Assembly (NCBI GenBank): GCA_029721515.1
Contig: CM056552.1
Location: 29,659,892-29,723,891, forward strand
Length of the DNA stretch: 64,000 nucleotides
Origin: Synanceia verrucosa
Taxonomy: Eukaryota > Chordata > Actinopteri > Perciformes > Synanceiidae
Direction of reading: 5' to 3'
Shown: piece after piece, positions 1-30,338 of the stretch
How the letters are laid out: each line of letters opens with the position of its first letter
Numbering within the stretch: the first letter of the stretch is position 1
Notes under the pieces: generated by a model
The model's database searches: none
What the model saw: the letters and a program-made list of their open reading frames with translations, nothing else
Told to the model about the DNA's origin: nothing
Position numbers and translations under genes: made by a program

Positions 1-531
1 GCCAATACAACGATGCAGCTGTTTCAAAATTTTTACGGGCTAATGGCCAGGTGCGCCTGCGCAGGACGCACAGGAGCAAGACAGACAGTTGGAAGACGTG
101 ACGCGCCAGGGAAGATGCTATTTTTAAGCTTAACTCTTAACACCCTCATCATGAATAACACATGAAGAAATGCATATGATGCGATCTGGCTATGAAAGAG
201 AGAGACTGAGAAGGTGTGACGGAGCCTTTCTGAGGCTGAAGTCCAACATTGAAGGAAACAACTTTGGTGGTTTCAGTGCGCAGGAGAAATATGACGATAG
301 CCTTCAATTACTTTTCTGTTTTTTTTAACCGGCCGTATAACTGCCGTTTTAGTGCCATGTTACAGCTGCGTTTCAGGTACGGTTTGGAAAAAGCAGTTAA
401 GGTATGTACCGTAAATAAATATTTAAATAATCTTTCTGTTTACCATCTTTCTGTGTACCGGTAAATATGTCATGTTACAACGTGACATAAAGTGCGGCTT
501 ATACTCAGGTGCGCCTTATAGCCCGGAAAGT
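1..531. repeat. Unclassified interspersed repeat in a usp48 intron
   Basis: There is no coding sequence matching the remaining usp48 exons. The part from about 340 to 531 contains a gtgcggcttat ... gtgcgccttatag pattern with closely spaced near-copies, which I take to be part of an interspersed DNA repeat of unknown family. The first 250 bases are not recognised. Confidence 0.4.
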
Positions 532-743
532 ACTCTATATATACACACACACACACATATACATGTATATATACACACACATATATATACATATACATAT
601 ATACATATACACATATATATATACACACATATACATACATACGTATATATACATATATATACATATATACGTGTGTGTATACATATATACACACACACAC
701 ACGTATACGTATATATACGTATATACATATATACATACGTGTG

Positions 744-800
<57 letters not shown>

Positions 801-976
801 GTATGTATATGTGTATGTATATACATATACACATATACATACACACATATACATACACACATATACATACGTATATATATATAGGTGTGTATGTATATGT
901 ATATACATACGTATGTACATACGTATGTATATATATATATGTATATGTACATACATATATATGTATATGTATGTAC

Positions 977-1060
<84 letters not shown>

Positions 1061-1061
1061 G
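532..1061. repeat. 530-bp compound (TA)n/(CA)n/(TACA)n microsatellite
   Basis: Uninterrupted purine-pyrimidine alternation made of ta, ca, tg and tacg steps, with two long pure (TA)n runs (about 747-790 and 1006-1059). It produces long open frames of Y, I, T, H, V and C residues on both strands that are not genes. It lies in the intron downstream of usp48 exon 13. Confidence 0.95.
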
Positions 1062-1305
1062 GGATCTTGTTCCTTGGAAAGCAGTGGAAAGCAGCACTAA
1101 ACACTGATCAAGCAAGAGTTCTTCTTTGGTTTCGGCAGACTAGCTATGAAGACTTGACGTATGTATGGCGATTGATGCCCTCAGGCGAGACTGGCAGGGG
1201 GATTTATACTTCAGGCTGCTTCTCCGCACGTCCAATGAAGAAAAAAATACACTGTTCGCTCTAAATTTGACTTGATGCATATTAACTCATCCTTAGTGTG
1301 TTTAC

Positions 1306-4300
1306 CTGAGCGGCCGCTTGACCAGGTTGGTCACTTCCTTGTAGTCTTCATTGAGCTGGTTTTTCAGCCGCAGCACTCTGCAGCGCTGGCCAACACACTC
1401 TTTACACAAAGACGAGCCTGAACAAACACACAATCAGAAAATGACAAACACGTAGTTTTATTTTTAGTCACCATCTAGGAACTCAATTTGGCTACTAAGT
1501 TGCTATCTGACCGCAAACAAGCATTTTTCTGTATTAAGAACAGAAATGCAGGCAAGTAAACTCATCCACTTTACTTTATGATCAACTGTTCCTCTCAGTA
1601 TTATCACTTGCATCACTCATAAGCCAAGAGCGAACAGCCCACACAAACAGCGCATCCTTGACCGTACAGGTATGGTCATATTCTGCATTTGAAAACCCAA
1701 GGACTTCACCGTCTCCAAATATCAAAGCATATTTTTAGTTAAAAACATTGTTAAAAAGTTAGTATGGAGCCTTGCTGTCAAAGAAAATCAATAGATGCAA
1801 AACATAAACAAGTGAAGCGATCATTGTCATACCTACTTCTGTGTAACTACTGAACTGGAAGCACTACAACTGTATGATCTGAGAAGAGCACACCGTTTGT
1901 TTGACTGACCGTCCAGTCTTGGTCCTCCACTGTAGCGCTCATAGAGCAGCTGAGCAGCTTGCAGGGAAACCCTCTTGGTGTCTCCCACCTTGTCTGGGTG
2001 CAGATTGCCATGTGAACACAGGAAAAGGGAGTTGTCAATCTCCTTTGTGGCAGTAGAGTCCTCTAGCCACTTTTTCAACCAGTCCAGGGGGATAAACTCA
2101 TATGATGCACCTGAGGAAGGAAAGCAGAGAAACACATCAAACAGAGACACCAGACCTGATTGTGATTCATTAAATCCAGACTCATTCAGTGATATCATCT
2201 GGTTTTCTGTAGATAATCCCACACATATCCATATAAACATGGTAAGTATGGAACTTTTAAGAATGCAAACACAAACTAGTTTGATCAACACTTGACTCTG
2301 AAAATCTGTTGATATAATTCTAACACACAACAAGCGCTAAACATTGTGTTGTGTTGTACTTGCAGCAGAGAGGGGAGCTGCTGTGCAAGTTAAGCAATAT
2401 GAGCCCATCACTTTGACTGTCCCTGTATAATACAGTGGGTACTAACGGTTAATACAAGCATATACGGTGTCTTTAGTGTTTCTGTGAAGTGGACTGTGGG
2501 TGATTAGGGAATGTTTTTACCGACCATCTCTTGCGGGTAAAAGCTCGTAGAGCTCCTTCACCTCCTCATGTTTGGCTTTGCCCTTATCCACGCTCTGTTT
2601 TCTCATGTCGGCCATTTCATTGCACCACTCCTCAAATTTATGATTGTCTTGGTCCACCAACCTCTGAAGGAAGGCTGGGAGTGAGGACAGAGGTAAAAGA
2701 AACCATCAGACAAGGTGACACAGACCAGACATGTCTTAATTCCTCTAGGCGAACAAAGACAGAAATAATTAAACGCCGCTACATCCTTGTCTGCTCGAGA
2801 TCATTGGTTGTATCAAGGAGTAAGGTACACAAATCACACTGAATATAAAATTCTGCTCCTCACCTGGCACCTCGACGTTGGTCCAGGAGGGATCAGAGTT
2901 CTCCTCTTCCTGGATCTTATACACCAGCATGTAAGCATTTCTGGAGCAGTGGTAGCCTTTACTGCACTTTGGCTTTCGTGTCTGGGACTTCACTGTCTCA
3001 GCTAGGGACCAAAGGACCAAGAATGAAGAACAGCAAATTTTTGAGAATTTTAAATCATTTACAGACTTACATAAATCAATAAGGAGGTAGAACTATACAG
3101 AGTTCATTAGCCAGTTTAACACAGGGCCATTAGGGGACTACCTCAGTGCTAATAACCCTGGGCCACAAGCCCCATGCCCCAAAACCGTTTGTGTTCACAC
3201 TGTCGGGCTACTAGCCCCTCCGGCAAAAACGTCACTGATACAACCCATTATCAAACAGGATAGGTTTGAGAAGTTTGATAAAGAAAGAAAGAAGCTGTTA
3301 GGGAGGCTACGTGTGGGACGACGGCAAAGAGCAATCAAATTACAACACGAACAACGACTGAGAGCCAAGGCATGGAAACACAAAAGAATTGAGGTATGTT
3401 AACCATAAAACAATCTGTTCATAATGCCAGGTATACCACATCGTCACGAGGCTGTATAGAAGATAGCTCACTAAAGGATAGGTTATTTGTTGATATCAAC
3501 AGTAGCTAACAGCTGCCATAGGACAAACCTGGTGTTACTGCTTTAAATGTAAAATGTAAATGTACTTTATTTATACAACCCTTTACAACCACCAATCAGG
3601 GAACCAAAGTGCTTTACAATAGAATAATAAATAAAAGCAATTAAAAACAATAAGAACAATAAAAGCAATAAAATTGAGATAAAATAGAAATAAAATAAAA
3701 ATAGACTAACTAGACTTTACTTGGCATGGAACTGACGTAGCTTTTCCTTTTCCTTGACACCGCATCCAGCCCTGCTTTGGCCCATGGTTTAGATGGGGCC
3801 AGAAATCGCAGGCCATTAGCACCAAGACGGCCTGCAGGTGCCCGCAGTTAGCACCTGGCCCTGCAGTGTGACAGCACTAAGCACCGGCAAGCCCGAGCTG
3901 GCTCAGCTTTGGCTCGTAGTGTGAAACCGGCTATTTAGTACTACTCACCAATGTCCTCCTCAATGCCAAGCTGCAGCTTCTTGCCTTCCATCTTCTCAAT
4001 TTCCTCATCATTGAATTTGTACCAATCGCCGGTACGAGCATCCTTCACATGGGCGATGTAGTGGCCTGAGTAGGCACTGATGCCCCGATGAATCAGCACA
4101 GCACTCAGTTCATAAACACACTTCTGGTCTGGAGGAACAGTCAGTCCAAACACGCACAAATATCAACACATCAACAGGAAAAACCGTCTCCTGCTGCTTG
4201 GTGATAAGATGTGGTAAAGAGCAGGAAATGGGTCACCAGGTAAATACTAATACATATTTAGCAAGCAGTGAACATGTTATGATCCATCAACCATATGATG

Positions 4301-4687
4301 GTACAGCTTTAACACTGTTGACCATGTTTCTGAAGTGAAAGGACTTGGTGTTAGTCCATTCAATTAAAAGAGAACTAAAAAGAGTAGTGTGTGGATTTAC
4401 TTTCTCCTGCACTGACACATATCAGTGTGCACTGGTTGTTGAGGGAAAACACAGAATGTGTGTCAGAGATACTGCTGATACCTTGTTTTCCTTCCAAGAA
4501 AGGCCCCATGTCCAGCTGCTCTGGAAAACTGATGAAGGTGTTGAGCTTCTTCTTGTGGCCCGTTTGTCTGGGTAAGACAGCAAGGTTTATGAAATGAAAC
4601 TTTTAAAATCCCATAGTAGTAGAGAGTCCACATGATGACATACGTAGCAGGTAGTAGAGCAGATATATTTTATTTTACTTAAAATTT

Positions 4688-4726
<39 letters not shown>

Positions 4727-4934
4727 TTTTCAGTTGACCCATAATAAATTCATAAAAGAACCAAACTTTTTGAATGTTTTTTGTGACAAAGAAGTATCTG
4801 TTCCGATCACTCTATCAGAGAAAAATCAGAGTTGTAGAAATAACTGCAAACTCAAGAGAGCCATGGGATTATGTTCTTTACAAGAGTATCTAAACTTTTG
4901 ACCACAACTGTGTGTGCGCGCGCGTGTGTATGTC

Positions 4935-4966
<32 letters not shown>

Positions 4967-7900
4967 AATAAAATAACTTTAAATTTCCATAATGAGGTAT
5001 TACAACAGCTAACCTGTCAAAGACAAAGCGCATGAGCTGCAGGTTGAGGGTTGGAGGAATGCTGTGCAGCCTGATCCTTCGGGTGGCGCTCTGTTTGCTC
5101 TGACAGCTCTCACAGAAGTAGCGGTTCTCCCCATCCAGCTTCTCCTCCTACAAAAAAAACATATGAAGACATTTTCAGGCAGTGTTTCAACTTAGGGACA
5201 CGCAAAAATTCAGTTCACTGTTCTCATTGTTTGTGCTGCTTATGATGGAAGGCTGCTTTTCTAATGTTATACTGACTGCTGTTGTTGCCTGTACTAGCAG
5301 GTAAAAGCCTGCTTCAGTCTGCAGGCTCAGGCTGCTCCTGGCTTCCACTGGGTTTCAGTTTCTTACTTGGAGTAACAAAATTTGTTATTTGTGGAAGCAG
5401 CTTAGGGAGAAATTAGGTGTCTCTTCTGCTGCAGCAGCTCTCCCCACTAATTCACACAAACACAGCAGAAATGAGCTCCTATAGAGGCCTGAATATAGGG
5501 ACTGAACGCTACCTTCAGGAACTCTGTGACACACTCGGTGAGGTTCTTGTGGCCCTGGATGTTCAGCTCCAGCTCGTAGAAACGGGACGGCAGCGCAGAT
5601 GATCGTCCACACTGGTTACAGCTAGAAAACAAACCAAGACATAACAGCTTCCAAAACAGCATAGAAAATATGTCCAATTCCTATGCACCCCCCACTATTT
5701 CTATTTAATTATGACTCTGTTCTTAATGGCAATACTAGTTTGGCACACAGAAAAGTTATATTTGCAGGACTGACTGCTGCTAAAAAGACCATAATACATT
5801 TGTGGTTTTCCCCAGACATTCTATCAGTAAAAGAATGGCTAAACTATTTTAGAGATATTGCCCTCTTAGAAAGATCATTGGCTGTCATATATAAAGCCCG
5901 AGCATCCACTGTGCAGACATAGGATTCTCTCATCAGTTCTCTCTCTGATACAACTCTGCTCGCTCTTTTATAAGGGGCTACTGTTACTACTGAGTCTGCA
6001 AAAGGTCTCCCCACCTTTATTTTTCATATTTATTTATTTATTTTTTTTGTAAAACCCTTACTTTATTTAATTCTTATTTATTTATTTTGACAAGGCAATG
6101 GCACTATGTATGCAAAATGTTCAATAAAAAGTTTGTCACAAAAAAAAACAGCATAGAAAATGTCTTTCTGTATGAGCCAACCTATATAATTGTCCAAGTT
6201 ATGGCAGAGATCTTTTTGGTTTATTGTTATTTCCAAATTTGATGCGAGCATTATTAACTCTTTGAGTGACACTGACGAGTTATGCCATCAAAGTGTTTTT
6301 TTTTTTTTTTAAACAGTGGGTCGCTGATCATGGTCTCCCGCAGCCTGTGAGTAATTTTGGGGCTTTGTGATTTGTAATCGGGACACAAATGGTTAATATG
6401 CGCCACAGAGGTCAAAGCAGGAAGTGGAGACGATTAAGATTAGAAACAAAACAAACAGATTCTGGACAAAAAGAGGTGACTTTAGTGAAACTGGCCTCTA
6501 CTCTTCTCCAAATAAAACAACAATGGAACAAGGTAAAAACAGATGTTTTTTCATGATGAACTAGAGAGTCTCTTCTTCATTTGAGCTATTTGGTGTTTTC
6601 AGAGACATGGTCTAGAAATATGACTCAAAATGGGCGAAAAGCGCTGGCACAAGGCACTTTCGATTTTAAAAAACGGCTGGCACTGCCCGAGGATGTTGTA
6701 ACTGCATCAAATATTGACACATTCGAGGCATTACTTGATAGACATATATGGAGAACCACCCTGTTGTATACAACTATCGGGCCCTGGACCATCCACAGAA
6801 GCCTGCCATGATGGTCGCCTGAAGAAATTTAGAGCAGCTAATTTGGAATATTATTATTCCTACCGAGTCTGAACTACTCTATTCTACTCAAAGAGTGAAA
6901 AGTCCAGTCAGAACTCAGCACAGATGCAGCAGGTGGAAACCAGGCATTCAGGCCCTGACACACCAAATGGACATCAGTGGAGACACAGCAACAAAGCAAT
7001 GAAGAGCAGTGCATTAACAAGGTGTTACACTAAGAATAACCAAGACATTTCAATAACCCAGTACATGTGCATCTGCAACAGATGCCACTGCCTACTATTT
7101 ATCTGTAAAGTCACATGAAGTTGTCATACAGTAGGAACAGCACTTATAAAATAAAATTAGAATCAATTACAACTAAGAATATGGAGGTTGAGTGCAGAAT
7201 GCTATGGAACAGTAGGATGAATGTCATGAGAAATGTTTCCCCTCACCTGCCTGACAAGTCAGTATTATCCTTCTCTACACTACACACTGGACCGACTGGC
7301 CACTTCTGCTTCTCCACATTCTTCTTTGCACCATAGCTGAATATAAAATGTCCTGGTTTGCCTAAATATCGCACACACTTTGTGATTTTTTTTTTCAGAA
7401 ATGTAAACAACAATTATCTCTCTTTAGCACGTGGCTGCAAAACACATGGTACAACACTTATGACACTCTTCTTCTTCAGTAAAGTCTTGTGTCAGGCTTG
7501 AGTACTTAGTGCTCTTACACAGTAACATAGGAGAACTGTCCACAGAACTGCCGCTGAATGACATTCTGCAGGTCGGGGTTCTTCTGCTTGGACAGCGTAT
7601 CCTCCAATAGAGACAAGAAAAGCTTTGAGAACTCCTGGGCATCCTAAAAAATAAAAAAAAAGGTATGAATTCAATGCACTATAAATAAAAAACATGTTTT
7701 CACTAATAAGCAGTGTGCCACTCCCATTCAGTGTGTTGACTCTGCTCTGTGTAATCCTGGAACTTGTTGGATATTCATCAAGCATATCAACTGATAATAA
7801 CAGCTGATCCACCTTCAAGACAGTACTTTGGGCTCTGTTAATTTGACCCATTGTATATGAGAAGATTCTGAGCACAAACTGATAATTTGCCATGTTTCAT

Positions 7901-9442
7901 GTAGTGCTTTACCTGCTGCTGTCCTGTGTCCAGACCCAGCGCTTTGACCAGCCCTGAAGGGTCAATGTATTTTCTGTTGCTGTTCTGCAGGAGTGCAAAC
8001 AGATACTGCAGATGCTCACAGATGGACTGAGGCTCGTAGTCTGAAAAAGACACAAATGTGACAACAGTGGAACATTGTTCTTTATTGGTGGAGTGTCTTC
8101 CGCTTAAATTTGTGCAAAAAAAAAAAAAAAAAGGAACAAAAAGATTATTATTTGTTTGAACTATGTTATGTTGCTCAATTCGAATTGGCTTTATGTGTGA
8201 CCAAATTCCTCTCAAACATCCATATTGCATTATCCTGACTTGATTATTTAGATATACTATGTCTACAGCGGTCTTAAATTTCTGCAGCCATTATGCACAA
8301 ATAAGTAGTGTAAGAAATCCCGAATCTCACAGATGTGACAATAGTGAACACCAGCAATACATGCACTACATTTAGGAAATGCACAAAGATTGAAAAGCAA
8401 TGCAGTATTTTTTTTTTAAGTTATACCAGACTCAATATTGTGTTCCTGTGCTCGGGAATTGTGGCACTGATAAAGGCTCCTACGCAGCTCCAGGTTGTGG
8501 AACCACACTTGCAGGAATGTGTTGACGTAACATGTTGCACCCAGGTTGGTCAGACCAACAAATGTGTTCTGAATGGGGGCAGAAACAGAGAGAGTCTACA
8601 TTAATATGAGGAAGTGAGGAAACAATTTTTTGTGGCCGCCTGGACAATTAAGGACATACCTTGTCTCGACGCTCTGAATTTGGGTCATCAATATTGTGGA
8701 AAGCATTTTCATCAATATCCCCAAGCCATGCCTGTTCACCAATACCCACAAGACAGTTGGGATTACCTTTGCAGTTCCTCCTGCAAGAGCAAGAATAACA
8801 GTAGTAATAAGACATACATCAATTACTTCCCAAGGGGAAATTCAACTTTATCCACTCTGTTATTTTTACACGCAAGATCAAACTCATTCTAGAAATCTTA
8901 CAAGTTCATGACAGAGCTGACACAGCATACAGAGCTCCAATATCTTTGAAGTAAGTCTTTCATATGCATGAGGGGTCAGACAGCAAGATGAATTAACATT
9001 TTAACTGTACAAACCAGAGCTCGGTGTGATGCCTCCAACCCACTGTCATAAACATTAGAGTTCTTTGTGTCATGCTGAATTGAAAAGTTTAATGGCTCTT
9101 CATGACTTTTCACACAAAGCCACAGAACTGTCATGCAAACTATCACAGCTTGTCAAAACGCATCAAACCTCAGATGTACACAAGTATCCATCTACGGAGC
9201 TGGCCATTAATCCCTCGACTTCATTAATCAAATGAAACACGTTTCAGTTACTCCCTACTGTCACATAATAAGCAGCATAAATATTTTGATGATATGTGTC
9301 CAAGTTACCTGCAGGTTCCTCTCTTGCAGGCCGGGAGATTTACACGATATGCTAGCTCGATATGTTCAAGTCTGATTTCTTCTGGTTTCACCGTTTCCAC
9401 CCAACGCCAAGCCGCTTTCTCCAGCTGTAAGCGGGGCGCCAT
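1306..9442 (-). CDS. usp48: Ubiquitin carboxyl-terminal hydrolase 48, 5' 13 coding exons (partial, runs off left edge)
   Basis: USP48 is a cysteine deubiquitinase of the USP family. Coding exons, 5' to 3': 9442-9309, 8780-8660, 8568-8427, 8040-7913, 7643-7519, 5621-5513, 5147-5014, 4567-4482, 4128-3949, 3001-2864, 2674-2525, 2110-1910, 1417-1306. Phase is continuous across all 13, giving about 587 codons of a family length near 1035; the rest lies left of base 1. The start [14 protein letters not shown] matches the family N-terminus. The Cys box [13 protein letters not shown] (exon 3, catalytic C98) and His box [13 protein letters not shown] (exon 9, H349) are intact, as are the CNQC and CESC zinc-type pairs in exons 6 and 7. 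Exons 11-13 enter the region before and into the DUSP domains. Most donors are canonical, but exons 11 and 12 need gtcggt and gtcagt donors. Head to head with camk1g. Identity is very secure; exon ends are inferred from consensus sites and phase. Confidence 0.96.
3127..3935. repeat. Interspersed repeat cluster in a usp48 intron
   Basis: The intron between exons 9 and 10 holds a G+C-rich stretch (3127-3240 and 3740-3930) with loosely mirrored ends (gttcacactgtcgggct and ggctcgtagtgtgaaac), suggesting a decayed inverted-repeat element. Between them, 3555-3660 resembles the reverse of a LINE 3' end (ctttatttatacaaccc, agtgctttacaa). No coding remnant is readable. Confidence 0.35.
4690..4722. repeat. 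(TA)n microsatellite
   Basis: Simple alternating run in the usp48 intron between exons 7 and 8. Confidence 0.85.
4909..4954. repeat. Perfect 20-bp inverted repeat of (GT)n(GC)n type
   Basis: Left arm 4909-4928 (tgtgtgtgcgcgcgcgtgtg) is exactly complementary to right arm 4935-4954, with the 6-base spacer tatgtc; an (AC)n run follows. Alternating pyrimidine-purine with GC core is the classic Z-DNA-forming composition, and the arms could also extrude as a cruciform. Confidence 0.9.
5670..6161 (+). mobile_element. 5'-truncated L1-like LINE with target-site duplication
   Basis: The plus-strand frame 5683-5922 reads [17 protein letters not shown]...VKEWLNYF, the type of C-terminal sequence seen in L1/Tx1 ORF2 proteins. 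After the stop comes an untranslated tail ending aataaaaagtttgtcacaaaaaa. A 17-base direct repeat (aaaacagcatagaaaat) flanks the insertion at about 5653-5669 and 6145-6161. It sits in the usp48 intron between exons 5 and 6 and is in the opposite orientation to the gene. It is short and dead. Confidence 0.75.
6258..6895. mobile_element. Candidate non-autonomous element with ctctttgagt ends
   Basis: The left end ttaa|ctctttgagtgacac at 6254 and right end ctactcaaagag at about 6884-6895 form a short inverted repeat. ttaa at the left edge would fit a piggyBac-like target, but the right flank (tgaa) is changed. Inside, 6620-6780 reads in one frame as [21 protein letters not shown], which resembles the C-terminus of CR1/L2-type ORF2 proteins, so a LINE piece may be nested. 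The assignment is tentative. Confidence 0.35.
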
Positions 9443-10950
9443 AGTCCTAAAATGCAACGTTACCACGCAGTCAGGTATAAGAGTCGAAAAATTAAACAAT
9501 GCTAAGGCCTAAAGTTAGCATAGCTGTTTCCTGGAATGCTAACATAGCCGGCTACAGGGGCTAAATAGGTTCTTGCAGGTCATAGCTTGCTTCTTCGAGG
9601 CAACCTCCCGTTAGCTCTGCGCCACTTAACCTAGCAAGCTAACGTTAGCTTACTGGGTCTCTTACTATCATATTGAACTTAAAATGTGAGCATATCACAT
9701 CACACGTCGCGACAATATACAAAGCACTGGAATACAATATATCGCAACACAATATTTACAGAGTGACGCCAGAAGTTAGGACTAACCTCGTGCTAATATT
9801 AGCTACCTAGCTAAAATGCAGCTAACCCGACCGGCAGTATTAGCAAGTCATTTCCCAGCATTTTCCATTTAAGGCTACCTGACGCAAGCGTAACGCGTTT
9901 ATTGTGTTAAGGTCAAATATTATCGAACCTTTCATGCGTGCAGCTGCTTCACCAAAAATACTGAATGTATTTTCACATTTTATTCACGGTTTATTTTAGA
10001 TTTAGCGCCCTTGCGTCAATTTATAAATAAATTATTTCTCCGCTCAAAATAACAAGTGACGTAGACGACGTCTCTTTGTTGTGACGGGAGGCAGAAAGGG
10101 TCATATTTACGCGAAGCCTGCAGAAATCACACCAATGATCCGAATAACAGTAATAAATTCAATGCTTTGCGTTCAGTGCTCTCAAAACTAACATACTGTG
10201 ATCTATTGTGTCATTGTGTTCATTAAGAAAACTGTGTTTCAGTTCATGTCAAACGTAATCTAAAAGACAGCCAGCCAGACAGTGTCTTTTAAGTGTTGGG
10301 GGTTGGGGGGTTGATTTAGAATGACACATAGCCTACATTTCAATACATATATATTTAGTGTTAAGCCTAAAGTGGAGATGTCCTTGCTGTGGTGCAGATA
10401 TAGCTCTGTAATACTTATCCATTGTAAATATGTGAATGCAAGAATCAACAGAGCTGTAAATAACATTAAACAAATTATAGGCTATATTATAGGTCAGACA
10501 CTTCCTGAGTCTCAGTTCCAGGCTTTAGGGGCTGTCTCTTGCTTTATTTAAATTTATTTGTGTTTTCCAAATACATAGTTAGCAGAGTCATTGCAAATTT
10601 CATTTCACTGCTGTACATGTACAGTTAAGCATGTGACAAATCTCTCTCTTGAATCTTGAAAATTACAAAATCATATTGATCAAAATATATGCTGTACATG
10701 GGTGACATGCGGAATGACTAATAGTCAAAACTACATGAAAATCGGTGTGACTAAATAGAAAAGATGCCTTCACAGTTAGGATGACAAGACATAAAGAAAA
10801 ATATGTTCTCTGTAATAAATATCCAATAACCTATTAAAGTATTTAAAGAACCATCATTGCATATTTAGTGGCGACCTAAGGAATGGCAGAGTTTGCGTTT
10901 CACGTTATAACTGGCAGCTCCAAAGGCTTTGAATGCGGTGAGTGACTGCT
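9443..10950. promoter_or_regulatory. usp48/camk1g divergent intergenic region with probable usp48 promoter
   Basis: About 1.5 kb lies between the usp48 start codon and the probable camk1g first exon. From 9443 to about 10100 the sequence is richer in CpG than the flanks and has no TATA box at a suitable place, as expected for a housekeeping deubiquitinase promoter. The usp48 frame stays open upstream of the family start (from 9499 on the minus strand), so a short N-terminal extension is possible, but MAPRLQLEK is the conserved start. Around 10565-10665 there is a LINE/SINE-like 3' tail. The promoter call is inference from position. Confidence 0.45.
10585..10665 (+). repeat. Non-LTR retrotransposon 3' tail remnant
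   Basis: The stretch has a run resembling the 'caaatttcatttcactg ... ttgaatcttgaa' 3' ends common in fish L2-like LINEs and SINEs, ending in a short tandem of ttgaatc. No coding part is present. Recognition is by eye, without a repeat library. Confidence 0.4.
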
Positions 10951-11078
10951 GAGCCTGAGGAGGTGAATGAATGAATGAGCGAGGCTCCTCCTCCTGCTGG
11001 AAACACCAGCAGCCTGTCTGAGGCTGTCAGCTTCACCTCCAGACACCTCAGCTCCACCACCTCTACACCGCTCCTCAG
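10950..11078 (+). other. camk1g: Probable camk1g 5' non-coding exon
   Basis: A C-rich stretch (cctccagacacctcagctcc and neighbours) ends in a good donor, ctcag|gtaaca, at about 11078. The first coding exon begins after a good acceptor (gtgcttcag) at 12655, 26 bases before the ATG at 12681. A 5'UTR exon here would make a first intron of about 1.6 kb, which I infer from these two sites alone. The transcription start is not determined. Confidence 0.4.
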
Positions 11079-12680
11079 GTAACAGCTGCTTTATTACACT
11101 TTCAGGATAAGATACACCACTTTGGTGCCATGTTTATTTATTTATGTATGTATGGGTACAATTCAGTTGTCTTTGTTCAGAAATATGCCTTATGCTCACA
11201 TGCTGAGTTGATGATATTTAAAGATGTTTAAAACAGAACCACCAGAAATTAGCTCATTTCATTTGTGCATACTGTGTGTTTTGTATTCTCATCAGTCCAA
11301 ACTATGGACATGATATTTTAACAGGAGGGCTAACCTGAGATGCTTAACCAGAAACCACAAAATAAATGACTTTGGCTTAGATAAACAGCACATTTCAAAT
11401 AGCCTACTGATAGTTTTAGAGGCTGCAATATAGTGGCCTGCGTTTTGCATCTGGATTATGGAAATATTCCTTTTTATCATCTTTTAATCTCTCCTATACC
11501 CCTGGGTCCACAGAATTCATTCATTTTACATCTTATTTTAACATCAACAGTCTGAAGTAACAATTGGAGCTTTAGAAACAAGCAAATAAATGGTTCCTGA
11601 GTGAAGTTTATACTTGATTGTTTTTCTTACCAATTTCATAATATATTTGATCAAATATAATATATTTGATCATATCAAATAGTTTCATTGTTTGGCATAT
11701 CATTGTTTGAATGTACTGCTTGTTATTGCCATGTTTCAGCAAATATTACTGGAGGCCAGAGTTCATTGAGCTCTCAAGGTCAGGATTTTAAACCGACCCA
11801 GTTTTTGTCCTAATCTGTTCCAGAACAGAAACAAGGGATGGGGAGGAGGGAGGGCAGGAGGAATGGTTAGGAAGATCAACTAACCACTGCTTGAATGTTG
11901 TGTAACTGATAGGAGCAAATAGGATTTACCCAGTGAGGACACATCTCAGTGATGGACATGCACTGTTTATGTAAGCAGAACGTGAGCAGAAAGTGTAGTT
12001 ACATCTAAAGGGTTGTGGAGCAGGGAAGAGATCATGTCCCACCCCCACACTGACTTTGTTCAACAGGAACGTTCGACTGTTATGCTTAGGACTGCAGCTT
12101 GGATGTTAGGAGTACTGAGGTTATTTTTAGTAACAGGTACCAGAGAATTGATTAACTTCAATTTTTCAACAACATATTGAATTTAAATAACAAATAACTG
12201 TCTCCAAAACATCTCATGTGAGTGTTTTCTGATTTGCTGCCCTATGGCCAGGTGATTATCTGGCATTTAAGAATATGAGCAATGCTACTGTAATCAATAA
12301 TTCCACTCTGATTGATTTTGATACTTCCAAAGAGTATAAATACATTACATAAAAGTAATCGATTCAGGCATGAAATGTAAAAGCCTTCCATCAAGATGCA
12401 ACAATTCACAGAATGAGATTTTTTTAAGATTTAGTTTCACATGTGAGGGATAGAGCCATGTCAAAGTGGGTGCACAGTACAAACATCACATTGAAAATAG
12501 ACACATGTGCCGCTGATCAAATTAAACATTTTAAGAATGTTAAATCAACACTGGTGGCTCTGTCATCTGAACTTGATCCATGGTCACGTCTCAGTGATTT
12601 AACCCATGAGAAAATAATAAATAGTAAGTAGTATGTATGTCATCTGTGCTTCAGGAGTCTACGGCAACGTCAGAGCCAAG

Positions 12681-30338
<17,658 letters not shown>

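Noticed and set aside
470..1264. Long open frames on both strands rich in Tyr, Ile, Thr, His, Val and Cys
   Set aside because: They are translations of a dinucleotide microsatellite, open in several frames at once.
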